DNA of 43,112 bases from an uncultured Verrucomicrobiales bacterium (GTDB lineage: Bacteria; Verrucomicrobiota; Verrucomicrobiia; Verrucomicrobiales; Akkermansiaceae), in assembly GCA_937934595.1 (NCBI GenBank), contig CALGZA010000107.1, forward strand, positions 1 through 43,112, in the 5' to 3' direction. Both the position numbers and the translations under genes were made by a program. The stretch's first letter is position 1; every line of letters begins with the position of its first letter. The notes under the pieces were generated by a model. It was given only the letters and a program-made list of their open reading frames with translations, was not told where the DNA came from and did no database searches. Positions 25,497 to 33,089 of the stretch are shown here, piece by piece.

Positions 25497-26078
25497 TTAC
25501 TTAGCAAAAACTTGAGTTGAATAAACCGTATTATCCCTTGTATCAACAGTAACCGCAATACCAGTATGCGTAAAATCTCCCAGTATATTAGCAAAATGCC
25601 CTGGCGACCTCACCCACCCCGTCAAAAACGCCGGCGCCACATCACCACTATTATAACCCCTCACACCACCAGTATTCTCACCGTAAGCCTTAAAGCCTAG
25701 CGCCACTACTGCATCCGCCCTCACCTGCGCATTATCATGGTTCACACTTATATTTGAAAACGGCTGAGACCTACTCATCATATAAGCATTATGATCAGCT
25801 GCCAAAACACTCATATCAGAATTCAATACCAACTCAGGCAAACCAGCATCTGCACGCTGCGCATTTATTCCTATCAAAATCAAATTAGCATACGTGAGCT
25901 CTAACGCCGGATCAGGCGCCTTCGTCACATCGCCAGTATTCAAATTATTCGCACCATCAGGATCATCAGGTAAAGCAATACTTATCAAATCATTCTCCTC
26001 CCCCCCACCATCACAACTCACTAAACCCAAACTCACCAAAGCAACAACCGAAAATGATAATAAATTTTTAATCAACAT
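25497..26078 (-). CDS. CAP-domain (SCP/PR-1-like) lipoprotein
   Basis: I chose the start at 26078 (193 residues), as it gives a lipoprotein signal with lipobox LVSC (Cys22). In-frame Met codons at 26090 and 26129 are alternatives. An acidic, disordered linker (DGGGEENDLI...) precedes a bacterial CAP domain: INAQRADAGLPELVLN, AADHNAYM, NHDNAQVRAD, GENTGG and WVRSPGHFANIL with late THTGIAV and QVF. The paired His and Glu residues of the CAP cavity are present. Bacterial CAP proteins are secreted; few have proven roles (lipid binding or peptidase-like activity are suggested). It stands alone, divergent from the zinc-ribbon gene. Confidence 0.9.
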   Translation of the reverse strand: MLIKNLLSFSVVALVSLGLVSCDGGGEENDLISIALPDDPDGANNLNTGDVTKAPDPALELTYANLILIGINAQRADAGLPELVLNSDMSVLAADHNAYMMSRSQPFSNISVNHDNAQVRADAVVALGFKAYGENTGGVRGYNSGDVAPAFLTGWVRSPGHFANILGDFTHTGIAVTVDTRDNTVYSTQVFAK

Positions 26079-26186
26079 AGTAACTACCATGTATACATCA
26101 AACCCAATTAGAGTCAATATCTTTCTCACTCAAACATCAGTCTAATTCAACTTGCCCATCTCTCTCTTAACCGCTAATAAAAGAAC

Positions 26187-26888
26187 ATGCTACCGCAAAT
26201 CGAAGCCCTACTCGTCATCCAAGACAGAGACCACCAAATCCTAACTCTCAACAACGAACTTGAGAAAATCCCACGTGATGCCGCAGCCATCAAAACAAGA
26301 CTCACAGAAGCTCAGTCATCTCTGACATCAGCCCGCCAAAACATCCAGCAAAATGAACTCACTATCAAAAAAATTGAGCTCGACAGACAAACACGAAAAA
26401 ACACCATCGAACGACTCACAACACAACAATTCGAAACCAAAAAAAATGACGAATTCGCAGCACTCGGTGCAGAAATAATTCGCTACCAAGACATGGTAGA
26501 TGAACTCGAGACCCAAACACTCGAATTCATGGAAAAATCAGACAACCTCAACCTCACACTCAAAGACGCAGAAGCAAAACTCAACATCATCAAAGAGGGA
26601 ATGGCAGATGAAGTTAAAGCCCTCACAGAAAAGAAAAAAAATCACAGCGCCAGAATCGAAGAACTCAAACAAGAAAGAACCATCCTCGCCAAAGACATCG
26701 AACAAAGCACCCTAGCCACCTACAACCGTATCTTCGCAAAAAAAGGCAAAGCCACCGTATCACCACTCCGTGAAAACACCTGCGGAGGATGCCACATGAA
26801 AGTAATCTCAGACACCATCAGCAAAACCATCGAAGAAAAAGAACTCAGCCAGTGCGAAAACTGCGCCTGCTTCCTCTACTCAGTCTAA
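26187..26888 (+). CDS. Coiled-coil protein with C-terminal zinc ribbon (CT398-like)
   Basis: A 233-residue cytosolic protein. Residues 1-185 form a long antiparallel coiled coil, rich in Glu, Lys, Gln and Leu heptads, with a central turn near GAEIIRYQDMVDEL. The end is a C4 zinc ribbon: CGGCHMKV and CENCACF. This fits the C4-type zinc ribbon family that includes Chlamydia CT398 and Helicobacter HP0958. HP0958 binds RpoN and flaA mRNA; CT398 binds sigma-54 and the export apparatus. Whether it acts on sigma-54 here is not known, since no rpoN or flagellar gene is near. It leads dusB by 21 bp, so the two are probably co-transcribed. Confidence 0.9.
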   Translation: MLPQIEALLVIQDRDHQILTLNNELEKIPRDAAAIKTRLTEAQSSLTSARQNIQQNELTIKKIELDRQTRKNTIERLTTQQFETKKNDEFAALGAEIIRYQDMVDELETQTLEFMEKSDNLNLTLKDAEAKLNIIKEGMADEVKALTEKKKNHSARIEELKQERTILAKDIEQSTLATYNRIFAKKGKATVSPLRENTCGGCHMKVISDTISKTIEEKELSQCENCACFLYSV

Positions 26889-26909
26889 AAGATAAACACC
26901 CCTCACATC

Positions 26910-27911
26910 ATGCTACCCTGGTTCGAAAACGGTAAATTCCCCCTCTATCTAGCACCCATGGCAGGTGTCACAGACGTCGTATTCAGAACAATATGTAAAG
27001 AACTAGGAGCAGATGTAGTAGTCACAGAATTCGTCTCCGCAGAAGGCATCATGCAACGTGACGAATACACCCGTAAATACACAGAATTCAACGACGAACA
27101 ACGCCCACTAGGTATCCAGATCTTCGGCGCAGACGGCATACGCATGGGCGAAGCCGCTAAAAAAATCATCGACTGGAAACAACCAGACTTCATCGACATC
27201 AACTTCGGCTGCCCAGTCAATAAAGTAGTCTCAAAAAACGGCGGATCATCACTCCTAAAAGACTGCCCACTCCTCGCCAGCGTCGCATCAGGCGTCGCCA
27301 ATGCCGTCAGCGACCAAGTCCCAGTCACAGCAAAAATCCGCGTAGGCTGGGACCAAGAATCCATCAACGCTCCAGAAGTATGCAAAACACTCGAGGAATC
27401 AGGCATGCAAGCCATCTCCATCCACGGCAGAACACGCTCACAAGGATACCGCGGCCTCGCCGACTGGGATGTCATCCAGCAATGCACTCAGGTCACTAAC
27501 CTACCCATAGTAGGAAATGGTGACATCACATCCGGAGCAGACGTCAAACTCAGACGCGAAACCACAGACGTAAACGGCGTCATGATCGGACGCGCCGCCA
27601 TGCAAAACCCATGGGTCTTCCGTGAAGCCAAGCACTACCTTAATACCGGTGAACAGCTTCCACCCATCCCCATGCAAGAACGCTGGGAACTCATCGTCAA
27701 ACACTGCGCTCTCGCCATACAAAGCACCAGATACGGCGGACAAGAAAAGCACACCATCATGGCAATGCGTGCCAGACTCATGGCATACTGCAAAGGATTC
27801 CCAGGAGCCAAACCACTACGCTCCAGACTCTGCCAAGTCGAATCCCTCAGCGAAGTCCAAGACCTCGCAGACGAGCACCTAAACGGAAAATTCGCTCCCC
27901 TAGAAAAATAA
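26910..27911 (+). CDS. dusB: tRNA-dihydrouridine synthase (DusB type)
   Basis: A flavoenzyme that reduces uridine in tRNA to dihydrouridine using FMN and NADPH. The 333 residues form a TIM barrel plus helical tail: LAPMAGVTDVVFR (FMN strand), TEFVSAEGI, INFGCPVNKVVSKNGGSSLLKD with the conserved Cys, VTAKIRVGWD, SIHGRTRSQGYRGLADW and VGNGDITSG...GVMIGRAAMQNPWVF (phosphate site). The GRA.QNPW ending and length match DusB rather than DusA or DusC. It is second in the transcript after the zinc-ribbon gene, and the following 279 bp are non-coding. Confidence 0.93.
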   Translation: MLPWFENGKFPLYLAPMAGVTDVVFRTICKELGADVVVTEFVSAEGIMQRDEYTRKYTEFNDEQRPLGIQIFGADGIRMGEAAKKIIDWKQPDFIDINFGCPVNKVVSKNGGSSLLKDCPLLASVASGVANAVSDQVPVTAKIRVGWDQESINAPEVCKTLEESGMQAISIHGRTRSQGYRGLADWDVIQQCTQVTNLPIVGNGDITSGADVKLRRETTDVNGVMIGRAAMQNPWVFREAKHYLNTGEQLPPIPMQERWELIVKHCALAIQSTRYGGQEKHTIMAMRARLMAYCKGFPGAKPLRSRLCQVESLSEVQDLADEHLNGKFAPLEK

Positions 27912-27938
27912 ATACCTCTCCAAGAAGCTGAGCTAACA

Positions 27939-27979
27939 CAATGCTCAGGAACAAACTATCACTTGGGCTTAGAGCATTG
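27939..27979. repeat. Inverted repeat after dusB
   Basis: caatgctc (27939-27946) and gagcattg (27972-27979) are perfect 8-bp arms around a 25-base loop, 27 bases past the dusB stop. There is no T-tract, so this is a weak candidate for a terminator or an RNA-end structure. Confidence 0.35.
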
Positions 27980-28190
27980 ACCATGCCTAAAAAAATCTAA
28001 CATCATCAAACAAAAAACCACCCACCAGATACGCTTAACCAAAACGTAATCCATCTAACAGCTACGACAACACAGCCCGAAAATAACACTCAAAACCATA
28101 ACTTCCCCCTAATTAAGAAACACCGGAAATAATCACACACATTAATAAAATAAATTTTGCGTCGTCACTTGTAATATAATAAATAAAATC

Positions 28191-28805
28191 ATGAAAGTAA
28201 ATTTACACCAACCTTCAATTACGCGCAGGCGACTCATAGCCGGTGTTGCATCTTCTTTCTTAGCTTGCAGGACGTTACTCGGAGAGGAGCAGGTAGAGCT
28301 CTTCAATGGGAGTTTAGAAGCTCCTTGCCCTCCCGAATCTATAGCCTCTCTGGTAGATCCTCTAATCAATGGGAAGACCGGTAATGTAGTTTTAACTCTC
28401 GTTCCTCATAGACACCCTTCAACTATGCCACCTGACAAGCGAGCCACGTGGGTTTGTATGCTTGACGGAAAGCCACTTTGGATGATTGCCTCACCTCCCA
28501 GTATGCCAGGGCTCGAAAGCTCGGGCATTTGTGCTGCTGCACTAAAACGCGCACGTAAATTTCTCGCTGAGCAAGAGGAAACCAAAGGTAAGAAGAAAAT
28601 TATAGGCTGGAAGCCCAATAAAAAAGCTATTCTTCCTGAATACCAGTCTAAGAAATATGGGCTGCAAATCACAGAGTTAAAATTGATAGATAGAGAGACC
28701 GAGAGTTGGGAGGTTACTGCAGAACCTATCAAAAATATAATGGGAGGAAAGATATGGATGCGGTTCAGTAAAGGGCAAGCCGTTTCCACTCAATATGGCA
28801 AGTAA
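28191..28805 (+). CDS. Exported hypothetical protein with Tat-like signal, atypical composition
   Basis: A 204-residue protein I do not recognise. The N-terminus has a twin-arginine-like signal (ITRRRLIAGVASSFLAC, residues about 10-26), with a cleavage or lipid site near Cys26. A mixed alpha/beta domain follows with PHRHPSTMPPDKRATW, GKPLWMIASPPSMPG and KKIIGWKPNKKAILPEY. No catalytic motif stands out. The coding strand is G-richer than C (15 G to 10 C in the line at 28561), the reverse of every neighbouring plus-strand gene, and codon endings differ likewise. The gene was therefore probably acquired or inverted recently. A TATAAT at 28175-28180 lies only 10 bases before the ATG, so the leader would be very short if that is the promoter. 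Confidence 0.68.
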   Translation: MKVNLHQPSITRRRLIAGVASSFLACRTLLGEEQVELFNGSLEAPCPPESIASLVDPLINGKTGNVVLTLVPHRHPSTMPPDKRATWVCMLDGKPLWMIASPPSMPGLESSGICAAALKRARKFLAEQEETKGKKKIIGWKPNKKAILPEYQSKKYGLQITELKLIDRETESWEVTAEPIKNIMGGKIWMRFSKGQAVSTQYGK

Positions 28806-29015
28806 AGTGAATTTATAAGTTATTATAATAATCACGCGGACCATTTGTACCTGGCCAATGAAGCATATAATAACATTTTATATTCTTTTTTGTATAAGTG
28901 TAGTCATGAACCTATCTTCTGGAGCCTTCCCTTTGTTGTTTAAAAACGCTAGTCTATAATGAATGAATTACGCCTAAACTTTACGCGTATACCACTATTC
29001 TATTTTTTGGAGCAA

Positions 29016-29548
29016 TTATCGTTCAGGTTTTTCAAAATTCAGTTCTAAAATTTGTATAAGACGATAATAAGCACTCTGCTCACGATTTAATGTTGGTTGA
29101 CCCAATGGTAATAAATTTGGGTATGCATTATCTCCCGTTACTATATATTCGTTTGAATCTTCTCTATACATCACCCTCCATTGCTCTCCATCTAATACGT
29201 TGTAATTAGTATCTATCATTTGAGGACTATACTTTGATTTCCAAGTATTAATATTTAAATCACTGATTAGGTTAACTAACCTAGAAAAATCATCATTTAA
29301 GATTGGAACTTTCATTCGGTCATTCAAACGAAATAAGATTTCTCCATCATCTTTTTGATGTGGATAATAGTGTTCTCGTATTATTGAATCGCGACTTAAA
29401 ATATAGCGAATTTGTTTATTATGAGCTCCACCATAATCCACCTCAACATAACTTTTTTTGCATTAAAATTAATTGTGTTGATAAGATCAACACAACTACA
29501 TAAATATAAACATAATAATGATAAAATTAGATATAAGTTATTTCTCAT
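29016..29548 (-). pseudogene. Lipoprotein gene split by a -1 frameshift at a run of seven A
   Basis: Two minus-strand frames together make one credible lipoprotein of about 177 residues. Frame A starts with ATG at 29548 and reads MRNNLYLILSLLCLYLCSC, a signal with lipobox LCSC (Cys19). It continues to GCA AAA AAA and then runs to a stop after 50 codons. Frame B continues from the same A-run as SYVEVDYGGAHNKQIRY and holds the remaining 145 residues, ending at 29016. The two join exactly if the ribosome slips back one base, or one A is added, at the run of seven A (29453-29459). The domain in frame B carries DGEQWRVMY and VTGDNAYP, similar to a DGxQWxLxI...GxNAYP pattern I recall from unnamed bacterial proteins. 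Frame B alone could start only at a GTG (29441) with no signal. The break may be a mutation, a sequencing error or real recoding. Confidence 0.62.
29473..29495. repeat. Perfect hairpin inside the lipoprotein gene
   Basis: ttgtgttgat-aag-atcaacacaa has 10-bp arms and a 3-base loop. On the minus-strand mRNA it lies 13 bases before the seven-A run of the split lipoprotein gene, within the codons just after the lipobox. Confidence 0.75.
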
Positions 29549-29864
29549 ATATTACTTGTGATTAAATAAAATTTATATACAGGGCAACTGAACAGTCATT
29601 CAGTAAACTATCTCCATACTCTAATAATTATATAGTTGATCATCTACTTCTTGGGAAGTCAAAAACGTCCAAATATGGTGTCAATGCAGCTATGAATATA
29701 GTCCCCTGCCCTCAAGGTTTACAAGACGATTGAGGGGAGAGATTTGGAGGGTGGTTACCTGTGAATGTTGAATAATCAAAAAACATTTATCCAGTATCCC
29801 ACTTACTACAACTATGATTATTCTAAAATAAAGAACCCTATTCTAACATAAATGCTAGGCGCAC
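29549..29864. other. Non-coding stretch with one inverted repeat
   Basis: No supported gene is present. The stretch is AT-rich and not C-skewed. An inverted repeat, ccctcaa (29709-29715) with ttgaggg (29730-29736), has no T-tract. The promoter of the split lipoprotein gene should lie at the left end, but I cannot pick one out. Confidence 0.45.
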
Positions 29865-29910
29865 AAAAAAAATCCAGCAGCGTAGGACACTAACCTACCA
29901 CTGCTGGATT
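29865..29910 (-). terminator. Strong rho-independent terminator of the sigma/VWA operon
   Basis: A perfect 10-bp outer stem, aatccagcag (29871-29880) with ctgctggatt (29901-29910), encloses an inner gtagg/cctac pairing. A T-run follows on the minus strand. It lies 30 bases past the VWA gene stop. Confidence 0.9.
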
Positions 29911-29940
29911 AATATTAACACACACTATTAACTATAAAAG

Positions 29941-32160
29941 TTACTCTTTAACATTAGGATTTTTAATCCCCTTAACCTTCTTAACCAGATTGATAAACTC
30001 ACCTCTATAGCCCTTACCGTCAGCACCCACACCAGACTCAGCTAAGCGCTGAACAAGATCCAGATCACCAGCCCCCTTCTTATCACTATCTCTGAGAACC
30101 ATCCCAAATAAAGCCACTGAAGAAGCAAACTTAAAATCCTCACCCACTTCTTCCCACTTCTTGATCTCATCTTTATAAGGAACTGACAAATACGTGCTCT
30201 CATCATGAACCTTCTGATCAGGTTTCTTATAAGCTAACTTAACATGCATCAACTCATCACTAAGACCAGCAGGCAGCGCTACTTCCTCAACCTCTGGCTT
30301 CTTCTTTTTGCCATACCTGAGACCATCAAGCTCACTCTTATCAACAGCCTTCCCAGGCACTATCTCATAGAACGCAGTCACTCGGTGACTTGCTCCTATC
30401 TCCCCTGCATCAGCCTTCTTATCCAAAAAAGCCGAATTTGGTAACATCCTGTTAGAATAACCTACTAGTCGATACTCCTTCACCTTCTCAGGGTTAAACT
30501 CCACCTGCACCTTAACATCCTTCGCTATGGTAACCATCGTTCCCATCATATCTTCAAGAAGGACTTTTCTGCCTTCTTTGATCGTATCTATGTAACTATA
30601 ATTCCCATTACCATTATTAGTTATCAACTCCAGCATAGCGTCATTAAGGTTACCCTGACCAAACCCAAGAACAGACACATCCACACCTTTCTTGGCTCTA
30701 CTCTTTACCATATCAGCTAGCACCTTAGTATCAGATACCCCAACATTGAAATCACCATCAGTAGCCAAAATAACTCTATTCACACCACCCTTGATGAAAT
30801 TCTCCTGCGCTACCTTATAAGCCAGCTTAATACCAGCTCCACCAGCAGTAGAACCACCTGCACTTAGCTTATCCATCGCAGCCATTATCTTAGCCCTCCC
30901 AGCATCATCCACCTTAGTAGCTGGCAATGCCAAACCTGAAGCCCCTGCATAAACCACCATACTAACAGTATCTTTATCATTCAACTCCTCTAACAAATAC
31001 TTCAAACTATCCTTTAGCAGAGGCAACTTATCTGGATGATTCATAGAACCAGAAACATCTAGTAAAAACACTACATTAGATGCCGGCCTATGCTCCCTAA
31101 CAACATCTTTACCCTGTATTGCTACACGCACTAGCTTGTTCTCCTTATTCCACGGACAAACAACACCATCCACATGCACCGCAAAGGGATGTTCACTATC
31201 AGCTAATGGCTTCTCATAACCATAATCAAAATAGTTAACCATCTCCTCTATCCTCACAGAATCAGCAGGCACAGAGCGCCCTGATTGAATCATCTTTCTT
31301 AAATTAGTATAAGATGCAGTGTCAACATCAACTGCAAAAGTAGAACGCTTACTCTCCTTATCTACAGGTGCCACAAACTCATTCTCCACCAGCTTCCCAT
31401 ATTTGTCTAAAGTAGCTTCAATGTCCACTATGTTGCACCTCTCTCGCTTTCCCCTCATAATACCAGGCAATTTTTTCTTCACGCCAAGGCCAAATACAGC
31501 ACCACCTCCTCCTGCATTTTTACTTATAATTGCTCCTCTATTAATATCGGTATTTGCAGAATTTCTCCTATTCCTTGCAAGCGGATTCGAAAATTTGATT
31601 TTTTTGTTATCAGAAGTAGAATTATTTGATCTTTGGGATATCTTAGGCACAGACTTTGCAATAAACTTATCCAGGTTATTATTTTTTTTAACTTGAAGAA
31701 CATCAGGCTCATTAACATCCACCAGCTTACCTCCTGATTGAACTTCGTTCTTACCATTCAGTGCATCATATTCGACCTCAGACAAAAGCGCTCCTTCAGA
31801 ATACAAACTATTCGTTTCTCTTTTTATCTGCGCTTTTCCAGCACCACTATCAAGAGCTATCTCGTCAGAAGATGCATCCCTCCACGTTGAAGTCCCTACA
31901 AAATAAACCGCAGCACATGCAGCTATACCTATACCCAGTGCTACTACTCGTGAACCGCTTTTACCTCCAGCAGATGAGTCAGATGAGTCATTCATCACTA
32001 TCACCTTCACATCCTGCTCCTCATCTAGCCTTTTCTCCAACTCCTCTAAAAACTCCTCATCCACCCCTTTACTCCTCGCATGCTCTCTAAGTAAACTCTC
32101 AATTATATCTTCTTGTTTTTTCATCTTTTTATTCCTTCTAAATTTTTTGTTATTGTCCAT
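29941..32160 (-). CDS. Membrane-anchored von Willebrand factor A protein (YfbK-like)
   Basis: A 739-residue protein in four parts: a charged cytoplasmic segment (1-70, helical, rich in Glu, Lys and Arg); one span (71-90); a polar spacer; and a periplasmic VWA region. That region begins with the VWA N-domain (SVRIEEMVNYFDYGYEKP, about 301-318) and the metal-ion site DVSGS (368-372), followed by a Ser/Gly-rich second metal loop, and ends in a DUF3520-type C-domain. This is the YfbK layout. The start at 32160 overlaps the sigma-factor gene by 11 bp (its ATG lies inside the last sigma codons), so translation is probably coupled. An anti-sigma role for residues 1-70 is inference. The first in-frame alternative start is 32124. 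Confidence 0.88.
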   Translation of the reverse strand: MDNNKKFRRNKKMKKQEDIIESLLREHARSKGVDEEFLEELEKRLDEEQDVKVIVMNDSSDSSAGGKSGSRVVALGIGIAACAAVYFVGTSTWRDASSDEIALDSGAGKAQIKRETNSLYSEGALLSEVEYDALNGKNEVQSGGKLVDVNEPDVLQVKKNNNLDKFIAKSVPKISQRSNNSTSDNKKIKFSNPLARNRRNSANTDINRGAIISKNAGGGGAVFGLGVKKKLPGIMRGKRERCNIVDIEATLDKYGKLVENEFVAPVDKESKRSTFAVDVDTASYTNLRKMIQSGRSVPADSVRIEEMVNYFDYGYEKPLADSEHPFAVHVDGVVCPWNKENKLVRVAIQGKDVVREHRPASNVVFLLDVSGSMNHPDKLPLLKDSLKYLLEELNDKDTVSMVVYAGASGLALPATKVDDAGRAKIMAAMDKLSAGGSTAGGAGIKLAYKVAQENFIKGGVNRVILATDGDFNVGVSDTKVLADMVKSRAKKGVDVSVLGFGQGNLNDAMLELITNNGNGNYSYIDTIKEGRKVLLEDMMGTMVTIAKDVKVQVEFNPEKVKEYRLVGYSNRMLPNSAFLDKKADAGEIGASHRVTAFYEIVPGKAVDKSELDGLRYGKKKKPEVEEVALPAGLSDELMHVKLAYKKPDQKVHDESTYLSVPYKDEIKKWEEVGEDFKFASSVALFGMVLRDSDKKGAGDLDLVQRLAESGVGADGKGYRGEFINLVKKVKGIKNPNVKE

Positions 32161-32686
32161 TCATACACTCCTTTAAACTAGCCCTAGCTCGCTGTAATCG
32201 CTTACGCAATGTAGCTCCACCTATGGACAACTCGTCAGCCGCATCATCAGTACTTTGCCCGTCATAATAAAAACTCTTCACAGCCTCAGACAGAGTCTCA
32301 GGTAATTTTGATAAACACTGCTCAAGCCTCATAAAAACACTAGGACCACCATCCATTCGAATCGACTGCCAATCACGCATCTCTGCCTCCACACTCTCCA
32401 GCAAATCATCATCTAGAGCCACACTCCTACTATTCTTTCGCAAATGCTCACGCCACTTATTCCGTATTATCCCACGCATCCATGAGCCAAAGTCTCTAGT
32501 AATATCAAACTTATCCTTATTTTTCCAGGCTGCGACAAAGCTATCCTGAACAATATCCCTAGACGTAGTTCCATCGCGTGTCAGAGACCTCGCATAAACT
32601 AAGAATTCCCCATGGAACTCCCGAGCAAGCTCCGAAAACTTTTCACGTTCTATCATTTCTTGATTTTGCACAATTTTTGTCATCAT
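32150..32686 (-). CDS. ECF-type RNA polymerase sigma factor
   Basis: A 178-residue sigma-70 family protein with only regions 2 and 4. Region 2 (about 15-85) has LVYARSLTRD, DIVQDSFVAAWKNKDKFD and FGSWMRGIIRNKWREHLRKN. Region 4 (about 115-172) has LSKLPETLSEAVKSFYYDGQS and a helix-turn-helix DDAADELSIGGATLRKRLQRARASL. It resembles the ECF sigma factors of Planctomycetota and Verrucomicrobiota that are encoded next to a membrane regulator. The adjoining overlapping gene is a membrane VWA protein, so the pair may form a signalling unit responding to an envelope cue (inference). No target promoter could be fixed. The gene is divergent from the acylphosphatase gene, 121 bp away. Confidence 0.9.
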   Translation of the reverse strand: MMTKIVQNQEMIEREKFSELAREFHGEFLVYARSLTRDGTTSRDIVQDSFVAAWKNKDKFDITRDFGSWMRGIIRNKWREHLRKNSRSVALDDDLLESVEAEMRDWQSIRMDGGPSVFMRLEQCLSKLPETLSEAVKSFYYDGQSTDDAADELSIGGATLRKRLQRARASLKECMNGQ

Positions 32687-32807
32687 TCACTAACTATTGT
32701 AAATCACGACCTCAATTGTGACATCTCATTAAAAAAATAATCCTCCACGCAAAAAATACTCACCATTCAACGTTGCCATCACCCTAAATCCTAAGTAACT
32801 CATAATC

Positions 32808-33089
32808 ATGATTACAAAACGCATTATCTTCGAAGGTCGTGTCCAAGGAGTCGGATTCCGCTACGCCACACGCCAAATCGCTCTCGGATTCGATGTCATG
32901 GGATGGGTCAAAAACCTACCAGATGGCTCCGTCGAACTCGTCATTGAAGGTGAAAAACAAGAAGTCACCGAGTTCATCGAAGAAATAACCGAAGAATCAA
33001 CACTAGCCCACCACATCAAAAACCACACACAAGAAGACATCCCTACACTAGAAAACTGCCAAGGCTTCACCATCACGAAGAATGCTTAA
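32808..33089 (+). CDS. acyP: Acylphosphatase
   Basis: A small cytosolic enzyme that hydrolyses carboxyl-phosphate bonds such as acetyl phosphate and 1,3-bisphosphoglycerate. The 93 residues include the signature GRVQGVGFRYATR, where the second Arg is catalytic, and GWVKNLPDGSVELVIEG, where Asn is catalytic. Length and motifs are standard for the family. The 3' end overlaps the end of the convergent hrpA gene by 17 bp. There is no Shine-Dalgarno before the ATG. It is a single gene with no linked partner. Confidence 0.93.
   Translation: MITKRIIFEGRVQGVGFRYATRQIALGFDVMGWVKNLPDGSVELVIEGEKQEVTEFIEEITEESTLAHHIKNHTQEDIPTLENCQGFTITKNA

Noticed and set aside
29473-29495. Hairpin as a terminator
   Set aside because: It lies in coding sequence and has no T-tract on either strand at the right spacing.
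29700-29770. Possible small RNA or transposon remnant around the ccctcaa/ttgaggg repeat
   Set aside because: No conserved fold, end repeat or coding match could be recognised.
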